From contig CM018036.1 in the NCBI GenBank assembly GCA_008638375.1, positions 5,208,392 to 5,272,391 of the forward strand: a DNA stretch of 64,000 bases, read 5' to 3'. Origin of the DNA: Nyssa sinensis (lineage: Eukaryota; Streptophyta; Magnoliopsida; Cornales; Nyssaceae). The position numbers were made by a program, and so were the translations under genes. The notes below the pieces were generated by a model. That model was not told the origin of the DNA and ran no database searches. It saw nothing but the letters and a program-made list of their open reading frames with translations. Of this stretch, positions 44,741 through 57,339 are shown piece after piece. Every line of letters begins with the position of its first letter. Position 1 is the first letter of the stretch.

Positions 44741-47700
44741 CTGTCACTAATGGAAAAACCAGGAACCACTTAGAGGAAACCAAGACAGAACAGGTCGCAT
44801 AACCAAGAAATATGAGAGGGAAAGAGGTAAGAGCTTTATAGCTTGAAAATATTGAGAAGATGGGGCTAAGGCAGAACAAGAGAAGATGGGGCTAATGCAG
44901 AACAAGAAATCTAGGAACTGCAAATATGGAGTGAAATGTCATTGAACATAGTTGTTGCACATCTAGTTGAACAAAATAACAGAAAAATCAGATCTCTCTT
45001 GCCTGTAGATGTATTTATCCTTTCGTAACGGAAAATTTGTTCAATCACCAAACAGCGTGTTCTTCCTACAACTCATAGTATGCAATGCAATGCATCCTCC
45101 TATACCCAATCAGCCACTGAAAAGTGAAACCCTCGGTCAGAGGAAGACATTTGATATCGCCTCTACTGAATAATATTGATGTCCTCTTCTACCTTACTCT
45201 CTTCCCTCACCACCCATCTCATAATAACTACATACTCTGAGGAGCAACATCATTTTGTCTTATTCAGAATAAAACCATTGTATCAGCTCGCATAATCTCA
45301 TCATCTGTTGCTGCCATTCCAAAGTTTTCTCACATCTTTTATCTCACCTATCCTAGTTTTCACTCGTCCACCATAATACACGTCTTTGTTACAATCATCT
45401 CTCTCTCTCTGTGGATGACTATATTCGTTACAATCAGTTAATCAGCAAATTGTTCTCGGTCCCATAAGAATCTTCTCCATAGAACAAGCTGGATCTCAGT
45501 TCTCTGTTTTTTTTTTCAGGCAAGCAACAGTCACATGACCCTCAAGACACAAGGTTCACTTTAGCCAACCAGCTCAACAAATACACACAATAGGGCCAGC
45601 AAAAGAAAGAGACAATTCTGATATCATGACCGAACAACAAATTATTTTGTAGAAAGAGTAACGTGATTACCAAGTGTTGGTTACACCAATTGGGGGTTCT
45701 AGAAGGGGTAGATTAGAGACGGATTTAACATTTGTCATTATTTTTTACACAAAGTAGCTGCTATCAAACTCGAACCCAGGTTCTAATACTTGACAGCCCA
45801 AGCATTTTAGCATTATACCAAGCAATGGACCCTAAAATGTTAATTTTTCAAAATTACAAAAAATATGAAATGGTTGGAAAAGAAGTTTTTAAGACGTAAT
45901 AATGTTATATGAAAGATCATTTTCCTTTTCTAGCCAATCTTCTAACATTGATCCAATGGCAATGCAAAGAAAAAAAAAATCATGGAACCTCAGTGAAGTT
46001 TATGGAACCATGTTGGTTTTCATAGAAGGTTGCCGTTAGTTATCAGAAACAAACTAGGCTAGCAATCTGGAATGGTGAACCAGAAAAACAGCCAATTTGG
46101 TTCTTTTAAGTGAACCAATTTAAGCTAAAAACTCGTAAACTGCGATGAACAATCCAATCTGGCCAAATATGGAACCACAAGTTGTGAACCGGATAGTTAA
46201 GCTAGTGACCTAATAGCCCACCCCACCAGTTTAATGCCCGATTTCTTTCTAATAATTATGGTCACTCATATTCATGTTAGCTCATCCACTTTAATCAAAG
46301 CATGTATCTACTAATAAATCTCACCAACTTTAATAGAAGCTTGATGGCGTTGATCAAAGCGTTCGTAGCTTGTTGCTACTGCTGACCTTCAATTGATACT
46401 GATGAGCTCCGAACAATGTCGGTGAGCTTTCATGAATGTTGGCTAGGTTCCATGAATTCTCACAGGGTTCCATTAACAACAGCTATGTTACAATGAGACT
46501 CCATAAATGCCAACGAGGCTCCCAATTTTCTTTTCCATTTTTTCTTGTGCGGTAATGCTAGGTTGTCCACTACCCATTTTGAGCTGGGATTAATCCTTGC
46601 AGATGCAAGCAATCACCCACAGACCATGTACATTGGATAAGCCCAAGACCATGTGCATTAGGGAAGGCCAAGAAGCATCGATCCTAAAAGCGTATGTTTC
46701 TTGAGCCATCACCTCAGCTAAGTCACCTGGATTTTCTCTTTTTGTACCTTGAGGTCAGCATCCAAAGATCAACAAAAAGAGAAAACACTTTAATATTTTT
46801 CACATCTTAATAAATTCTTATTCAACTATTTTATGTTTTTATAATTTTGGAAAAAGTAAATGGAATGAAATAATTTGCCCGGCATTCAAAAAATCATAAC
46901 TGTCCCCCAAAGTAAATGCTTGCTAATAGTGTATTTAATAAACACATCTTAACCATCACCACATATAAATCCATGGATTTACCATGCATATCATGTCACT
47001 AAAAAAAATATTTGATCCCATCTTTAATAGGTCCGCATTCTATATAAATTTAGTAGTAGAACATTTACAACTCCACTCAACAAGATTTATCACAACTTTA
47101 CGAGTAGGTAAACAAATTATTCTTACAGTTCCATGTATAATATGGAAATAGTGTCCTTTAAATTCATGGGCTATCATGTCTCTTCCTATAATCTTGAACC
47201 AATTCTTTTTGCTTGCCTTATCCTTTCACAGCTTCTCTGTGTCATTTATTTCTAATTCTGTCACTGGCATTTCCATTCATCCATCTCAACATCCTCAATA
47301 TTGACTACGATCATTTTATGGACCTATTGTATTTGGATTACATAACATGCTATACCACATAGACATAGCAACCCTAGCCCTATAATCACCTGATGAAACT
47401 TCCCTTCAACTTTAAATATACATTTTTCATACCACATTTCTTATTCATTACAGTCTAATTTTATAGCACGCTAGGTGGGAAGAAGCATACATATGATGAA
47501 ATTTGTTTAATGAAATACATTATAATAAGCATAATTAGACTAAAAGGAAATGAGATACCTTAGGTCAGTAAGACATGCATTGCCAACATTCCAACATTTG
47601 AAACATTAGAATATAAGCTCTAAAGAGGCTAGCAATAGCTCAATTCAAACCAAAAGTCAACTAGTCAAACAATAACACACCTTATCTTGCATGACATTTA

Positions 47701-48755
47701 TGAGAAGTTTTTTATTCCATTTAAAAGAATTGTTTATTATATTTTTTCGTCAATGATTCCTTTACTTTCTTCAACAATCAAAAGTAGTTGGCCTTGTCCT
47801 ACTTGGGTGTGTTTCCTGTCTCTACCTCTTGGGATGAACATTTCCTTAAATTTTTTTAGTCCTATTTATCAAGGACATTGTCTCATCACATTCTTGTCTT
47901 ACTTGATTGTCGGGCTCTAAGATGCTCTTGCAGACGTTTTGGTCTGAGAGGATACAACTTAAAGATGAACAAATTATTTGACAAAGCGAAGGAATAGTGG
48001 CAATACTGTTGTGGGGAAAGGCTTCACGTCATCTTTGCTGATAAATTGAATAACTTAACACCACCAAACAATAGCATGAGTGGTATCTCCTCCACCTTCC
48101 ACATAGGACGTCGAGGGTTAAATTTCCAAATGGAAAAAAGTGGTTTTGTGTACCTTACTTATAAATTTATAAAAAAAAGAAGAAGAAAAGAAAATAGAAG
48201 TCGAAAAAATTAAAAGAGAAGCTGTGAAAGGGGAGATAAGGGGATGTTCGGAGGATTAGGGAAACGGGGCTTACTGGAGAGGTAATGGCAAAGAAAAGGC
48301 TACACTGAAATATGAAAGTGGCGAAATTGGAAGAGTTTAGTTGGAAACAAAAAAAAAAATCAAGAGTATTTTGGTTGAAGGAAGGGAATAAGATAACAAA
48401 TTTCTTTTCTATCAATTAACCAATTTCCATAAAAAGAAACAATCCTTGACGGGATAAAGATAAACATTCTTTTGGAGGAGGAAGAAAAAAGATATGCGCC
48501 ACAAAACTAGGTTCAAAACATTACTTTTAGGATGCAATCTGAATTTAATCCCATTAGAAAACTAGTTGGTCCGACCCAAGCAACCAAAGCTATCCATGAG
48601 TCATTCTATGTTTCTGCAATAATACCGAGGCTTCATTATATCAATCGATATCCCCAGCAAGCTTAATGATCAAATGAATATAAATATATAAAACCCTAAA
48701 AACGGAAATGGAAGCATATATGACAAAAAGGGTTTAAGACAATCAGAGTAATACC
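44741..48755 (-). other. 5' UTR intron of the DCD gene
   Basis: The acceptor ...TTAGTGACAG ends at 44741, eight bases before the ATG. A donor GAG/GTATTACTCTG at 48756/48755 fits a leader exon. The interval is otherwise gene-free, with a transposon-like unassigned stretch about 45990-46560. Confidence 0.55.
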
Positions 48756-48860
48756 TCAGCAGCAATGCTTCGGGAACTCGTTCGTTCTCAAGTACAGAGA
48801 AGAAGAAGGAGAAAGTGATGTCCTTATGAACGAACAAGAGCAGTTGAGCCAGATGCGGTA
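48756..48860 (-). other. Probable 5' UTR exon of the DCD gene
   Basis: A GC-richer, CT-rich leader-like stretch without an ATG ends at a good splice donor (48755). It sits just downstream of the promoter-like repeats. Start position is approximate. Confidence 0.5.
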
Positions 48861-48885
48861 AGAGCCGTCGTGGGGAATCAGATCA

Positions 48886-48945
48886 ACGGCTTATACGACG
48901 ATTGAGTTCCACGTGTACGGCTTATTCGACGATTAAGTTCCACGT
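48886..48945 (-). promoter_or_regulatory. Duplicated 29-bp promoter module with CACGT cores
   Basis: Two 29-bp copies (48886-48914 and 48917-48945) differ at two bases and each ends TTCCACGT. On the gene's strand each begins ACGTGGAA, an ABRE/G-box-like core for bZIP or bHLH factors. One copy runs into a CCACGTGT context. The position just upstream of the leader exon suggests a role in DCD expression. Confidence 0.55.
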
Positions 48946-50343
48946 AATATAATACAATTTTATTTCCTTAAAAAGTACATAAAAATTTCAGTATAAAAAA
49001 ATAAATATGACAAAAATATAAATTTAGATTCATATGGCCTATAAAAGAAAATTGATTAAAAATATGATAGCATTTGTATGTTATTTTCCTTATTTATGGC
49101 CACCAAAAGTAATTTTATTATTTTTGTCAAATATTAATGTTTAATTTTAATAAAATACGTCGTTCATTTATTAAGACAATCCCTTATGCAAATGTTAAAG
49201 TCTTGGAAAATGTGAATTTGAAGAGTCATATTAACTGTTTTACCTCCGATCGATATAATAAAAGTAAAATTAAATTTGTTATTTCATACCAGATAAAACA
49301 AATTTGTTACTCCTCCTCTCCCACAACAAATGTAACAATTATTATGAAAAAAAAATTAAAAATATTTAGAGCTTTTATGTAATAAGTTATTTTTATTAAA
49401 TTATATTATGAAAATATTTTTGTGTATAATTGGGTCCAATCTATAAAGAATCTTTTAGTCCTACAAATGTTTGCATTTGTTCTTTAGAAAAGGGTTAAAC
49501 CCTAAAGAAAGTTAGTAAAAATCAAATAATTAAGGTAGTGATCCACCCTAACACATTTTGAAGAATTTCTAAATAACTTATAACACAGTGACATGTTGTA
49601 CATTATTATCACATAATAAGTAATTGAAAAATGCGAAAATGCATTAGGCTAAAGCATCATGTTTCACAAATTTCTTAGAAGTACAAATGCTTCAAGTGCA
49701 TGGACTTGCTTGTTCTTTAATAACCCTGTTCAATGCACACAATTGGGAGTTGGTCCTCATTCACGTGCACACACAAACGATAGAACAGACAGAAAAGAGA
49801 GAAGACAGAGAAGAAGAAGAAGAGGAGGAGCTTTGTTTTTCATTCAAGCACGCACGCACGCACAAATTTCATTCTCCCTTCAAAAAGAGAAATCCATGCC
49901 CACAATTTGGGATAAAAAGGATCCTGTAAATCAGGAACTTGCATATCATCCAAAAAGAACGGTACTTTGTATAATCTTCATACATTTGCTAATAATAATA
50001 TTACAGGGTCTATAAATACTGAAACATCTTGCACTATATTTCCCTCTAAAAAGAACAACATTTGAATATAATGGATGATACATTTTAACCAGGATTTCAG
50101 CCGCTCGATCGTCATCAATCATAGAAGGCGCCCATCGCTAACATGTACTTGCAATTTCTCTTCAATTCCATCCCAAAATTGCTTTTCCATAAGAATCCTA
50201 TTGGTGTTTTTATTTGTTTTTAAAGCAAAAAGTCCATGCTAACAAGTTCTGTTTCCTCCTGAAGGCAAGAACAGAACTTCCCAAGAATGGGGCAAAAAGA
50301 GGAACAGAAGAGGTAAAGTAGGAGTACTGATTAGATCAAAACT
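48946..50343. other. Intergenic DNA between the DCD and WD40 genes
   Basis: AT-rich, no gene. A GAAGAAGAAGAGGAGGAG stretch and CGCACGCACGCACA lie near 49810-49865. The last few hundred bases should be the WD40 gene's 3' UTR. Confidence 0.5.
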
Positions 50344-53300
50344 TTATATGATCTTATGCAATCCAACATTCAGATCAGATGATATAGAGATCAGGAGCGA
50401 GAGAGAGTGGTGCCATACAGCTTTGAAGACTCGTTTCTGATGAGCTCTCACTGACTGGGAAGGTTTGTTAGCATTATACCGGATATCAAAGATGTGGATC
50501 ACGGGGTCAGCTGAACCAGATGTAAGGTACAAACCATCGGGAGACCACGCCTGATTTATCAGAGCAGACTGCGATTCACTAGTTTCCTGCTTCCAACCAA
50601 ATGCATGAATTTCTGTTTGCCTCAACCTAATATCAAACAAACAAAGCTGCCTATTTGGAGTCCTGCAGATAGACACATTTTTGCTAGAACATTAGAGCAA
50701 CAAAATGAAACCAGAACACATGGTGTTGCTCGTAGAAAGACACTTAAAAATTCTGTACAATCATAATCAGCGACGAAACTTGACCCTTACTGTAATTGAA
50801 TTAACTTCTCATCTCAACACAACAATCTTCAGTGTAAGTTAAAGATTAGCCAAAGCACATATTTTTGAATTAGTAACTTACATCCACCCAAAAAGATACA
50901 TAGATGCCAGGATATCCAATTACAAACATATTTTTCAAATCATTCAATGTAACTCCAAACATCATGCAACTTGAATTAAGTCCAAAAGCTTTCATTTGAC
51001 ATCATATTTCAGTACTTACCTGATATACTTCACAGTCCTACTTGTGAATCTAAACACAGATCCAACTTTTCAATAAGGCTGATTCAATTTGGATTTAACG
51101 AATGCAGTATTATCCACTATTTTTTGCTCTCTTTCATCTGTTTGTGCTCCTAACATAAAACTAAATATTTTCTTTACTACCCATTTTTTTAGGCTCATAA
51201 CATTTTTTTTTTCCAAAAGTTCTGGGTATTTTGAGTTTCTTCCAACAATTTTTTTTTTTGTAAAAGTTTATTTCCGTCTATAATAGGGTTTGTTTATGTC
51301 ACTTACGTATACTATGTTCAGGATGAATCATATCATTGCAACAAATGAAGGTAATGGTTAATCACTTGATATTGGCAATGACTAGAAAATTTAGCCTTCT
51401 ACAATCCTAATTTTTTATAAACACCAAGGATAAATGCCTACTTGCTGATCCAAGATAATCGATGAATACAAGGTTGAACATTAATTACTTCAAAATATTC
51501 AATAGTCCACACATATATGCTTCAGAAGTTCTAAACTGAATCCCCCAGTTTATGGGGTAATTTCAATTTGAATCCCATTTATTCTGTAATTTAATTTAAT
51601 TTTGACAGCCATAACAGCCAGGCCTTCCACAGAATTTTGAATCTGTCAAACAATAAAACTTTTCCACCAACATATTTGAAGCTTTAATGGATCAGCGAAC
51701 TTGTTCTTCCTCCAAACAACCTAATTTTCAATTCAATTTATTAATAAACCAACAATGATCTAAACTTATCACAAAAAAAAAAAAGAAACCTAATTTGAAT
51801 TACTCAAGTGAGGCAACCGTTTACTGAACTTGGGAAACAGAAACATGTCAACACTGCTCCTTATAACAACTGAAGTTCTCTACAGAGGGATTAAACTAGT
51901 AAACCACACCAAAAGAGTCCATTCTTCGAAAGAGATTTCAAAGTTCCAAAATGTCTGAATTAAAATACAAGGAACAGCTTAACTAGCCCCATGAATACCA
52001 GATTAGTAAAGCCTAACCTAAACAAGTACAAAATTTTCTTTAGGTCCTCATCCCATTTTTTAAATTTCAACCACAATAGCAGCACACAACTATGGTGAAA
52101 GTCTAGTTATCCTAAAAGCAGTTACACTCAAAAGATGAACATGGAGTGGAAGGCATTTTAATGAACCAAAATATGCAATTGCACAGCATGAAAGTATCAG
52201 CAAAGGAGCAGACATTGTAAAGCTGAAGTTTTTTTTGATGTTGCTTACTCAGTTTTTTATTTTTTTGGTGTGATTGATAAGTATTGCTTACCCAGTCTGA
52301 ACCATAAATAGATTGAAATCGCATGGATTAGGAAGAACACTCATGCATTTGCTCTCTATTTGATGCTTGTAGTCTGCTCTTCCTGTCAATAGATCAAACC
52401 CAATAATTCTCTTGTCTGCACCAACGGACAGTACAATCTGCTTTTGCTGCATCCCAGCAACTCCCATTACAGCTGATGAATGCATACTCCTGTGCAACGC
52501 CTTTGGTTTCCACAAGTTCTCCCCATCTTTCTCAGTCCAAAGTACAACTGCATGATCACTGCCACCAGTGACGAAACAGACATTGTCCCATGGCATGAAA
52601 ACTATGTTGTTTATAATGCCCTTAACATGAGGCTTCTCCTCTAAGAAACTTACACGCGTTTTCTGTTGATGCACAACACAATTCAAAATTAATATTATCT
52701 AAAAAAATGATAATCACATTTTAGAATGAAGAAATATGTGCTTGTGGTGCTCTTTGTGGGTGAGGGAGGGTATACGTGTAACATGCTAGCAATTGCAATG
52801 GGATGGTGTTTGCTAAATAGGCCCTTTTGGTCATAACAATCCTTTTAAATTACTAAACACCCTACGGATAGGACTAAGTTACCACCAACAGGGCAAACAA
52901 TATATTATCAGCAAACAAAGTGCACAGACTAACCTGAAATAATTTGTTCCACTTTAATGTGATCAGATCAAATGACTATTGACATTCACCTACTCCATAT
53001 AAATGTACAAAACAGCCATGAAATGTTGTATTGCTTTTTTCTTTCTACATAATAACAAATGGAAAGGAAACATGCAGCAGCACACGCAAACAAATAAAAA
53101 GGAAAAAGAAAAGGAGAAGGAAGCAGAAGCAGCAGCAGCAGCAGCAGCAGCAGATCCTCTATCGTAGATCAGATTTAGACCTATTGAATGTTGGTATTGT
53201 TTTATTCGTCATGAATAAACAATCTCTGAAAATTATTATATCCTAAAACAGGATGCTGACACACTAGTTTAAGTTAATGTTGACAAGATTTTACCCTCTT

Positions 53301-55664
53301 TTTTTTTTCTTTTTTTTTGGGGGGGGGTACCCTTGCAAACCTTCTAACTTATTTCTTGACTTTGTTCCTCATCCCTCTCATGGTGGGAAAAAGACTTGAG
53401 AAGATTCAAAGGAATTTCTTATGGGTGGAGGGAGGGAGGGTAAAAAAGATGCATTTGGTGGGATGGGAAAAGATAAAGAAGCCAGTCCTCTTGGGAGGTT
53501 TAGAGGTAAAAGACTTGAAATTGTTTAACGAGGCTTTGTAGGGTAAGTGGTTGTGGAGGTTTGGGATGGAAGCGAGAGCTTTGTGTTGGGGGGGTGAGGT
53601 AATTTCTACAAAATATGGGTGTGAGGAAGGGGGTTGGTTTTCGGGGATGATGGAGGGGGCTTGGGGTTGTCGGTTGTGGAGAGCAATTCATAGAGGGTTG
53701 AGTGACATCCAAAACTGTGTTAGGTTTGATGTGGGGAAAGGGTTGAAGGTGAGATTTTGGGAAGATGTTTGGTGTGGGGATGCGGCTCTCAAGGTCAAAT
53801 TTCCTCCCGTTTGCTTTGGCTAGAGATAAAGATGCTTGGGTTATAGAGTGTTGTGATAGGGTGGGGGTGATTTGGTGTGGTGCCCAAGTTTAGAAGGGAT
53901 TTTTTTGATTGGGAGATGAGGATGTTGGGAGATTTTTAGAGTATCTTCAGTGATTTCATGTGACTGGGGATAGGGAAGATGTGCTTGTGGGAAGTTGGCT
54001 TCTAGGACATTTACTGTGCAGTCTTTCAACAAGAAGTTGGTGAGCAGGGATGAATTAAATTTCCCATGGAAACTAATTTGGCAATCGTGGGTTCCCTCTA
54101 AAAGCAACCTTTTTTTTGTTTTGTTTGGAAGGCCATCTTCACCATGCAAAATCTGCAAAGAAGGGGACTCCAGTTGGCCAATAGGTACTGTTTGTGTAAG
54201 GAAAAAGAGGAGGCGGTTAACCATCTCCTTATTCATTACTTGGTGACGAGAGATTGTTGGTGTTTTGTGCTTGCTATCTTTGGGTGTGCATGGGTGATGC
54301 TCGGCTTCAGGATCTCCTAATGGCTTGGTGTCACTGAGTCTTACATCAGATAGGCATGGTGTTTGGTGCTTGGTGTCACTGAGTCTTACATTAGATAGGC
54401 ATGGGGGTGTCATGGGGCTTGTAAGCAGGTGCGGTACCTCCAATCCAACCCAAAAGACTAGCTTGTTAAGTGGAGGTATCGCACCTGCTTACAAGTCCCA
54501 GGACACCTCAGTGCTTATCCGATATGGGACTCCGTGACATTTTCTCCCACCCGAATATGCGAAGCCCTCATCGCAGGTCGGACCACTCTACCTACCCATC
54601 CACCCTAAATGCGGACAAACTCTCTACCAATGCAGACACCCTCTGGTGCGGGCAGCTTGACGTGGCACCATATAAGAGGCCGGGTCTGCTCTGATACCAC
54701 TTGTCAAGGGTGGGGTCTCCAACCCAAAAGACTATCCCTGTTAGGTGGAGGTGCCGCCACCACTTATAAGCCCGGAGACACCCCAATACCTATCTGAGGT
54801 GGGACTCCGTGACACTTGGTCAGGGTACTGGATTAGAAGGGATGCCAAAAGAGTTTGGAGAATGGCGCCTATTTGCTTAACATGGAGCATTTGGAAAGAA
54901 AGGAACCCACACATTTTTTGATGGAGTTGAGCAGCCCCTTTTCTCTTTTAAAGATAGTTTTTTGTGTTTCTTATAACAATAATTTGTCAATGCTCCTTTC
55001 CTATTTTCCTCTGTGTGGTTTCTCCCTCTTTCTGGAATCATGAGAACTTAAAATCAGATAAATTTGTTGGGGGAGGGGGGGTTATACGGGGCACCTAATT
55101 CCCATTACAGAGGGCATCACTTATGCCTCAATGGTTCATGGGTAAATTATTTTTCAACTCGATGAAGAGCATCACAGACGGGGAAATACTGTAGAGGCAA
55201 ACAGATTACACCCCTTACAACAAAAAGACTAGCAAAAGCATCTCACTACTAGACAACAACTTCAACAAGACTGTGTGAGACCACTTTCCGGGTGGGGTTC
55301 AAGACTGAGTCACACCTACTGTAAAACTTACAATTGCTACACCCGTTGAAACATTTCTACAAGACTCACATTTCAACAATCTTACCGCCAGATTATGTGT
55401 CCCTCTCATGTCTGGCATGTTTGCCAAATCTCAAGTTGAATGGATATCAAAGGTGTTCCACGACTCCCATCCATATAGCCCTCCAAATAAGAGGTTTATT
55501 CAATTTTTTATATAAAGAAATATGAGTTTATAATCGAAAAGCTACTGATGTCCTATTAGTTCCTGGCACGGATGACAGACACAGGAGGGGTATCTAATCC
55601 AGCAGTGGACTTGGGAAAAATGGATCCAACAAGATTAGCAATTTACTCTCCCAATTCTATGTAC

Positions 55665-55697
<33 letters not shown>

Positions 55698-56339
55698 TAT
55701 TTACATACAAATAGTGCATAAAGACTAAAATTCTGAATGATACAAACTACAACACACTTGGTGGACAGAACTTTTTGCGCAAGCATACGAATTTCCAGTA
55801 AACGAAAATTTCAACCATGAAACCTACAATAAATTCAAGTTCATAATCGGATGGCTACTGACATTTGATCAACTTGATATTTGGCATGCATGGCGGACAT
55901 GGGAACGGATCTAAACTAGCAGTGGATTTCAGCAAAAAAATGAATCCAATAAGTGTAAGGTTAGCAAGTTCTACTCTCCTTTCTATGTACATAAACAGTG
56001 TATATCAACTATAAACAGTGTATATACTTGCATATTATTACTAAATGCAGTACAAAGGAATAGACAGAATCCGCATGTCCATGTGCAAGCGCACACACAC
56101 ATATGTGTGTGCGTTTGCTGTGGTAAGCGGCACAAGCATATGAACTTCCACTAAACCAATTTTTCAAACATGCCTGCTGTGTTTTATTCAGATTCATGAC
56201 TGATATCTGAGAGTCCCCACCATCAGCACTGTATACAGAAAAGACGCTGGTTCCATCTGGATGCCACGCTATATCTTCTGGCCATCTCCTCTGCTTTTGG
56301 GATGCACAATCGGTAGAACTAAGTAGATTGGCACTTGAT
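50344..56339 (-). CDS. WD40-repeat protein, 3' part only
   Basis: Three exons, 56174-56339, 52292-52662 and 50344-50662, join in frame (phases 0 and 2) into about 284 residues. The order is RRWPEDIAWHPDGTSVFSVY, a linker, KPHVKGIINNIVFMPWDN..GGSDHAVVLW, SSAVMGVAG..LSVGADKRIIGFD, NPCDFNLFMVQTG..QLCLFDIR, INQAWSPDGLYLTSGSADPVIHIFDIR and AHQKRVFKAVWHHSLSLLISISSDLNVGLHKI. These are about five WD repeats of a beta-propeller protein whose function I do not recognise. WD40 propellers usually scaffold complexes. The first exon here opens with one base completing a codon, so at least one exon lies further right; none was found up to 64000. The 3.5-kb intron begins with GC instead of GT (CAG/GCATGT) and ends normally, and contains a LINE and a TRIM. 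Confidence 0.85.
53124..53152. repeat. GCA trinucleotide repeat in the WD40 intron
   Basis: About nine GCA units follow an A/G-rich run. Intronic, non-coding. Confidence 0.85.
53290..55060 (+). mobile_element. LINE (L1-type) ORF2 3' part, interrupted by a TRIM
   Basis: Plus-strand frames show RLEKIQRNFLW, KKMHLVGWEKIKKP, GKWLWRFG, KYGCEEGGWFSG, KVRFWEDVWCG and, after the TRIM, the WRMAPICLTWSIWKERN tail. It is truncated at its 5' side near 53315, has several stops and frameshifts, and is antisense to the WD40 gene. Confidence 0.85.
54329..54814 (-). mobile_element. TRIM-like element with iMet primer site and fold-back terminal repeat
   Basis: It is 486 bp with TG..CA ends and the target duplication CTTGG (54324-54328 and 54815-54819). 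It splits a LINE reading frame. In minus sense, a 5' repeat (54814 to about 54703) starts TGTCACGGAGTCCCAC and ends CTTGACA. Then come AGTGGTATCAGAGCAGA (iMet primer site), a short interior and a purine-rich GGGTGGGAGAAAA. The second TGTCACGGAGTCCCA repeat starts at about 54537 and is followed by a partial inverted copy of itself. A 45-bp direct duplication at the outer edge repeats CTTGGTGTCACTGAGTC at 54324 and 54369. Confidence 0.85.
55662..55700. repeat. TA/CA microsatellite in the WD40 intron
   Basis: (TA)n then (CA)n. A second near-palindromic CACACACATATGTGTGTG lies at about 56092-56110, some 60 bp inside the GC donor of the same intron. Confidence 0.8.
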
Positions 56340-56589
56340 CTGCAATTTCATAAAAAAAAATAAGCATATGCAACAAATCATTAAATCACAAAGCAGTGAG
56401 AATCGAACCGACTACATTGGATATAATAAATTCACAAGAATCATATCCCCAAGGTCCCAAGTTCAACTCCCACCCCAAGGGCCACTTACTTATCAAAAAA
56501 TAAATAATCATAGCTTCCATGTTCTTAGCATTTCTAAAAGTTTAATACAATAGGTTTATCGTAAAGACGACTCCAGTAAAGTCTCGCAA

Positions 56590-56880
56590 AGAATTTTCCA
56601 TATACTACAATGTACAAATTGAGATGGAAAGTCACAAGACAAGATACGCTGCAATTTGATTTGAATAAATTCTTTAGAAGTTGTGGCGGTACTTATGAGG
56701 GACAAGAAAAGAGAGTGTTGATTAAGATGGTTTGGCCATGTGCAACCAAAAAAAAAAACTACAACTCGAGAGGAGTGACATGATTCAAGTTTTAGGTGCG
56801 AGGCAAAGGCCAAAAAGGGTATCAACTTAGAATAGCAAGAAACATATTTCATTTAACTTCTTAGGTATCTCTGCTTGCTA
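56590..56880 (+). mobile_element. RTE-like LINE 3' remnant
   Basis: Plus-strand translation includes LRWFGHVQ (about 56725-56750), a hallmark near the C-terminus of plant RTE-type LINE ORFs. Degenerate sequence with stops follows. It lies just upstream of the first WD40 exon found. Confidence 0.6.
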
Positions 56881-57339
56881 GGAGGTCATGGGATGCATGT
56901 TATATAAATGAATAAAACACAATGAGAAGATTTTCCTTTATATGAAGTGGGATACACATGTCAAGGAGATACTTATCAACTCTCTCCCAAAACTAGCTTG
57001 TATGACAAATTAAGTAGAGGTAGTTGGTAAAAGCATTTAATGCTCTACTGAACAATATCAGTCTTTTGACTTAGAGAAAGAGCTGTATGGCCTTTTTCAG
57101 TTTTGCACTCTAACTGGGTTATTCTACAACCTCTACCATCTGTTACAGTCAACTCGTTTTGATACATACATGATGCAATAAGAATATCAAGGGAAAGCAA
57201 ATTCAAATAGAGGAGAAATTTTGAAAATTGGCTTGATTTTAAGATGGGACTCCTTTGGGACCTCTTAGAATTTAGTTTTAGTTTGATTCAAGTCTTCTTC
57301 TGTGTTTCTTTAAGTTGGTTGGTTGTTAGATAAGTTGGT

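Noticed and set aside
44742..44879. In-frame extension of the DCD protein upstream to an ATG at 44879
   Set aside because: A splice acceptor at 44741 and a Lys-rich MAKGKGKK start at 44732 fit better. The extension is hydrophobic and unlike DCD N-termini.
45740..45840. tRNA-like B-box words (CGAACCCAGGTTC) and similar at 43510 and 56450
   Set aside because: No cloverleaf, acceptor stem or anticodon arm could be built. These are usual in SINE- and TRIM-derived repeats.
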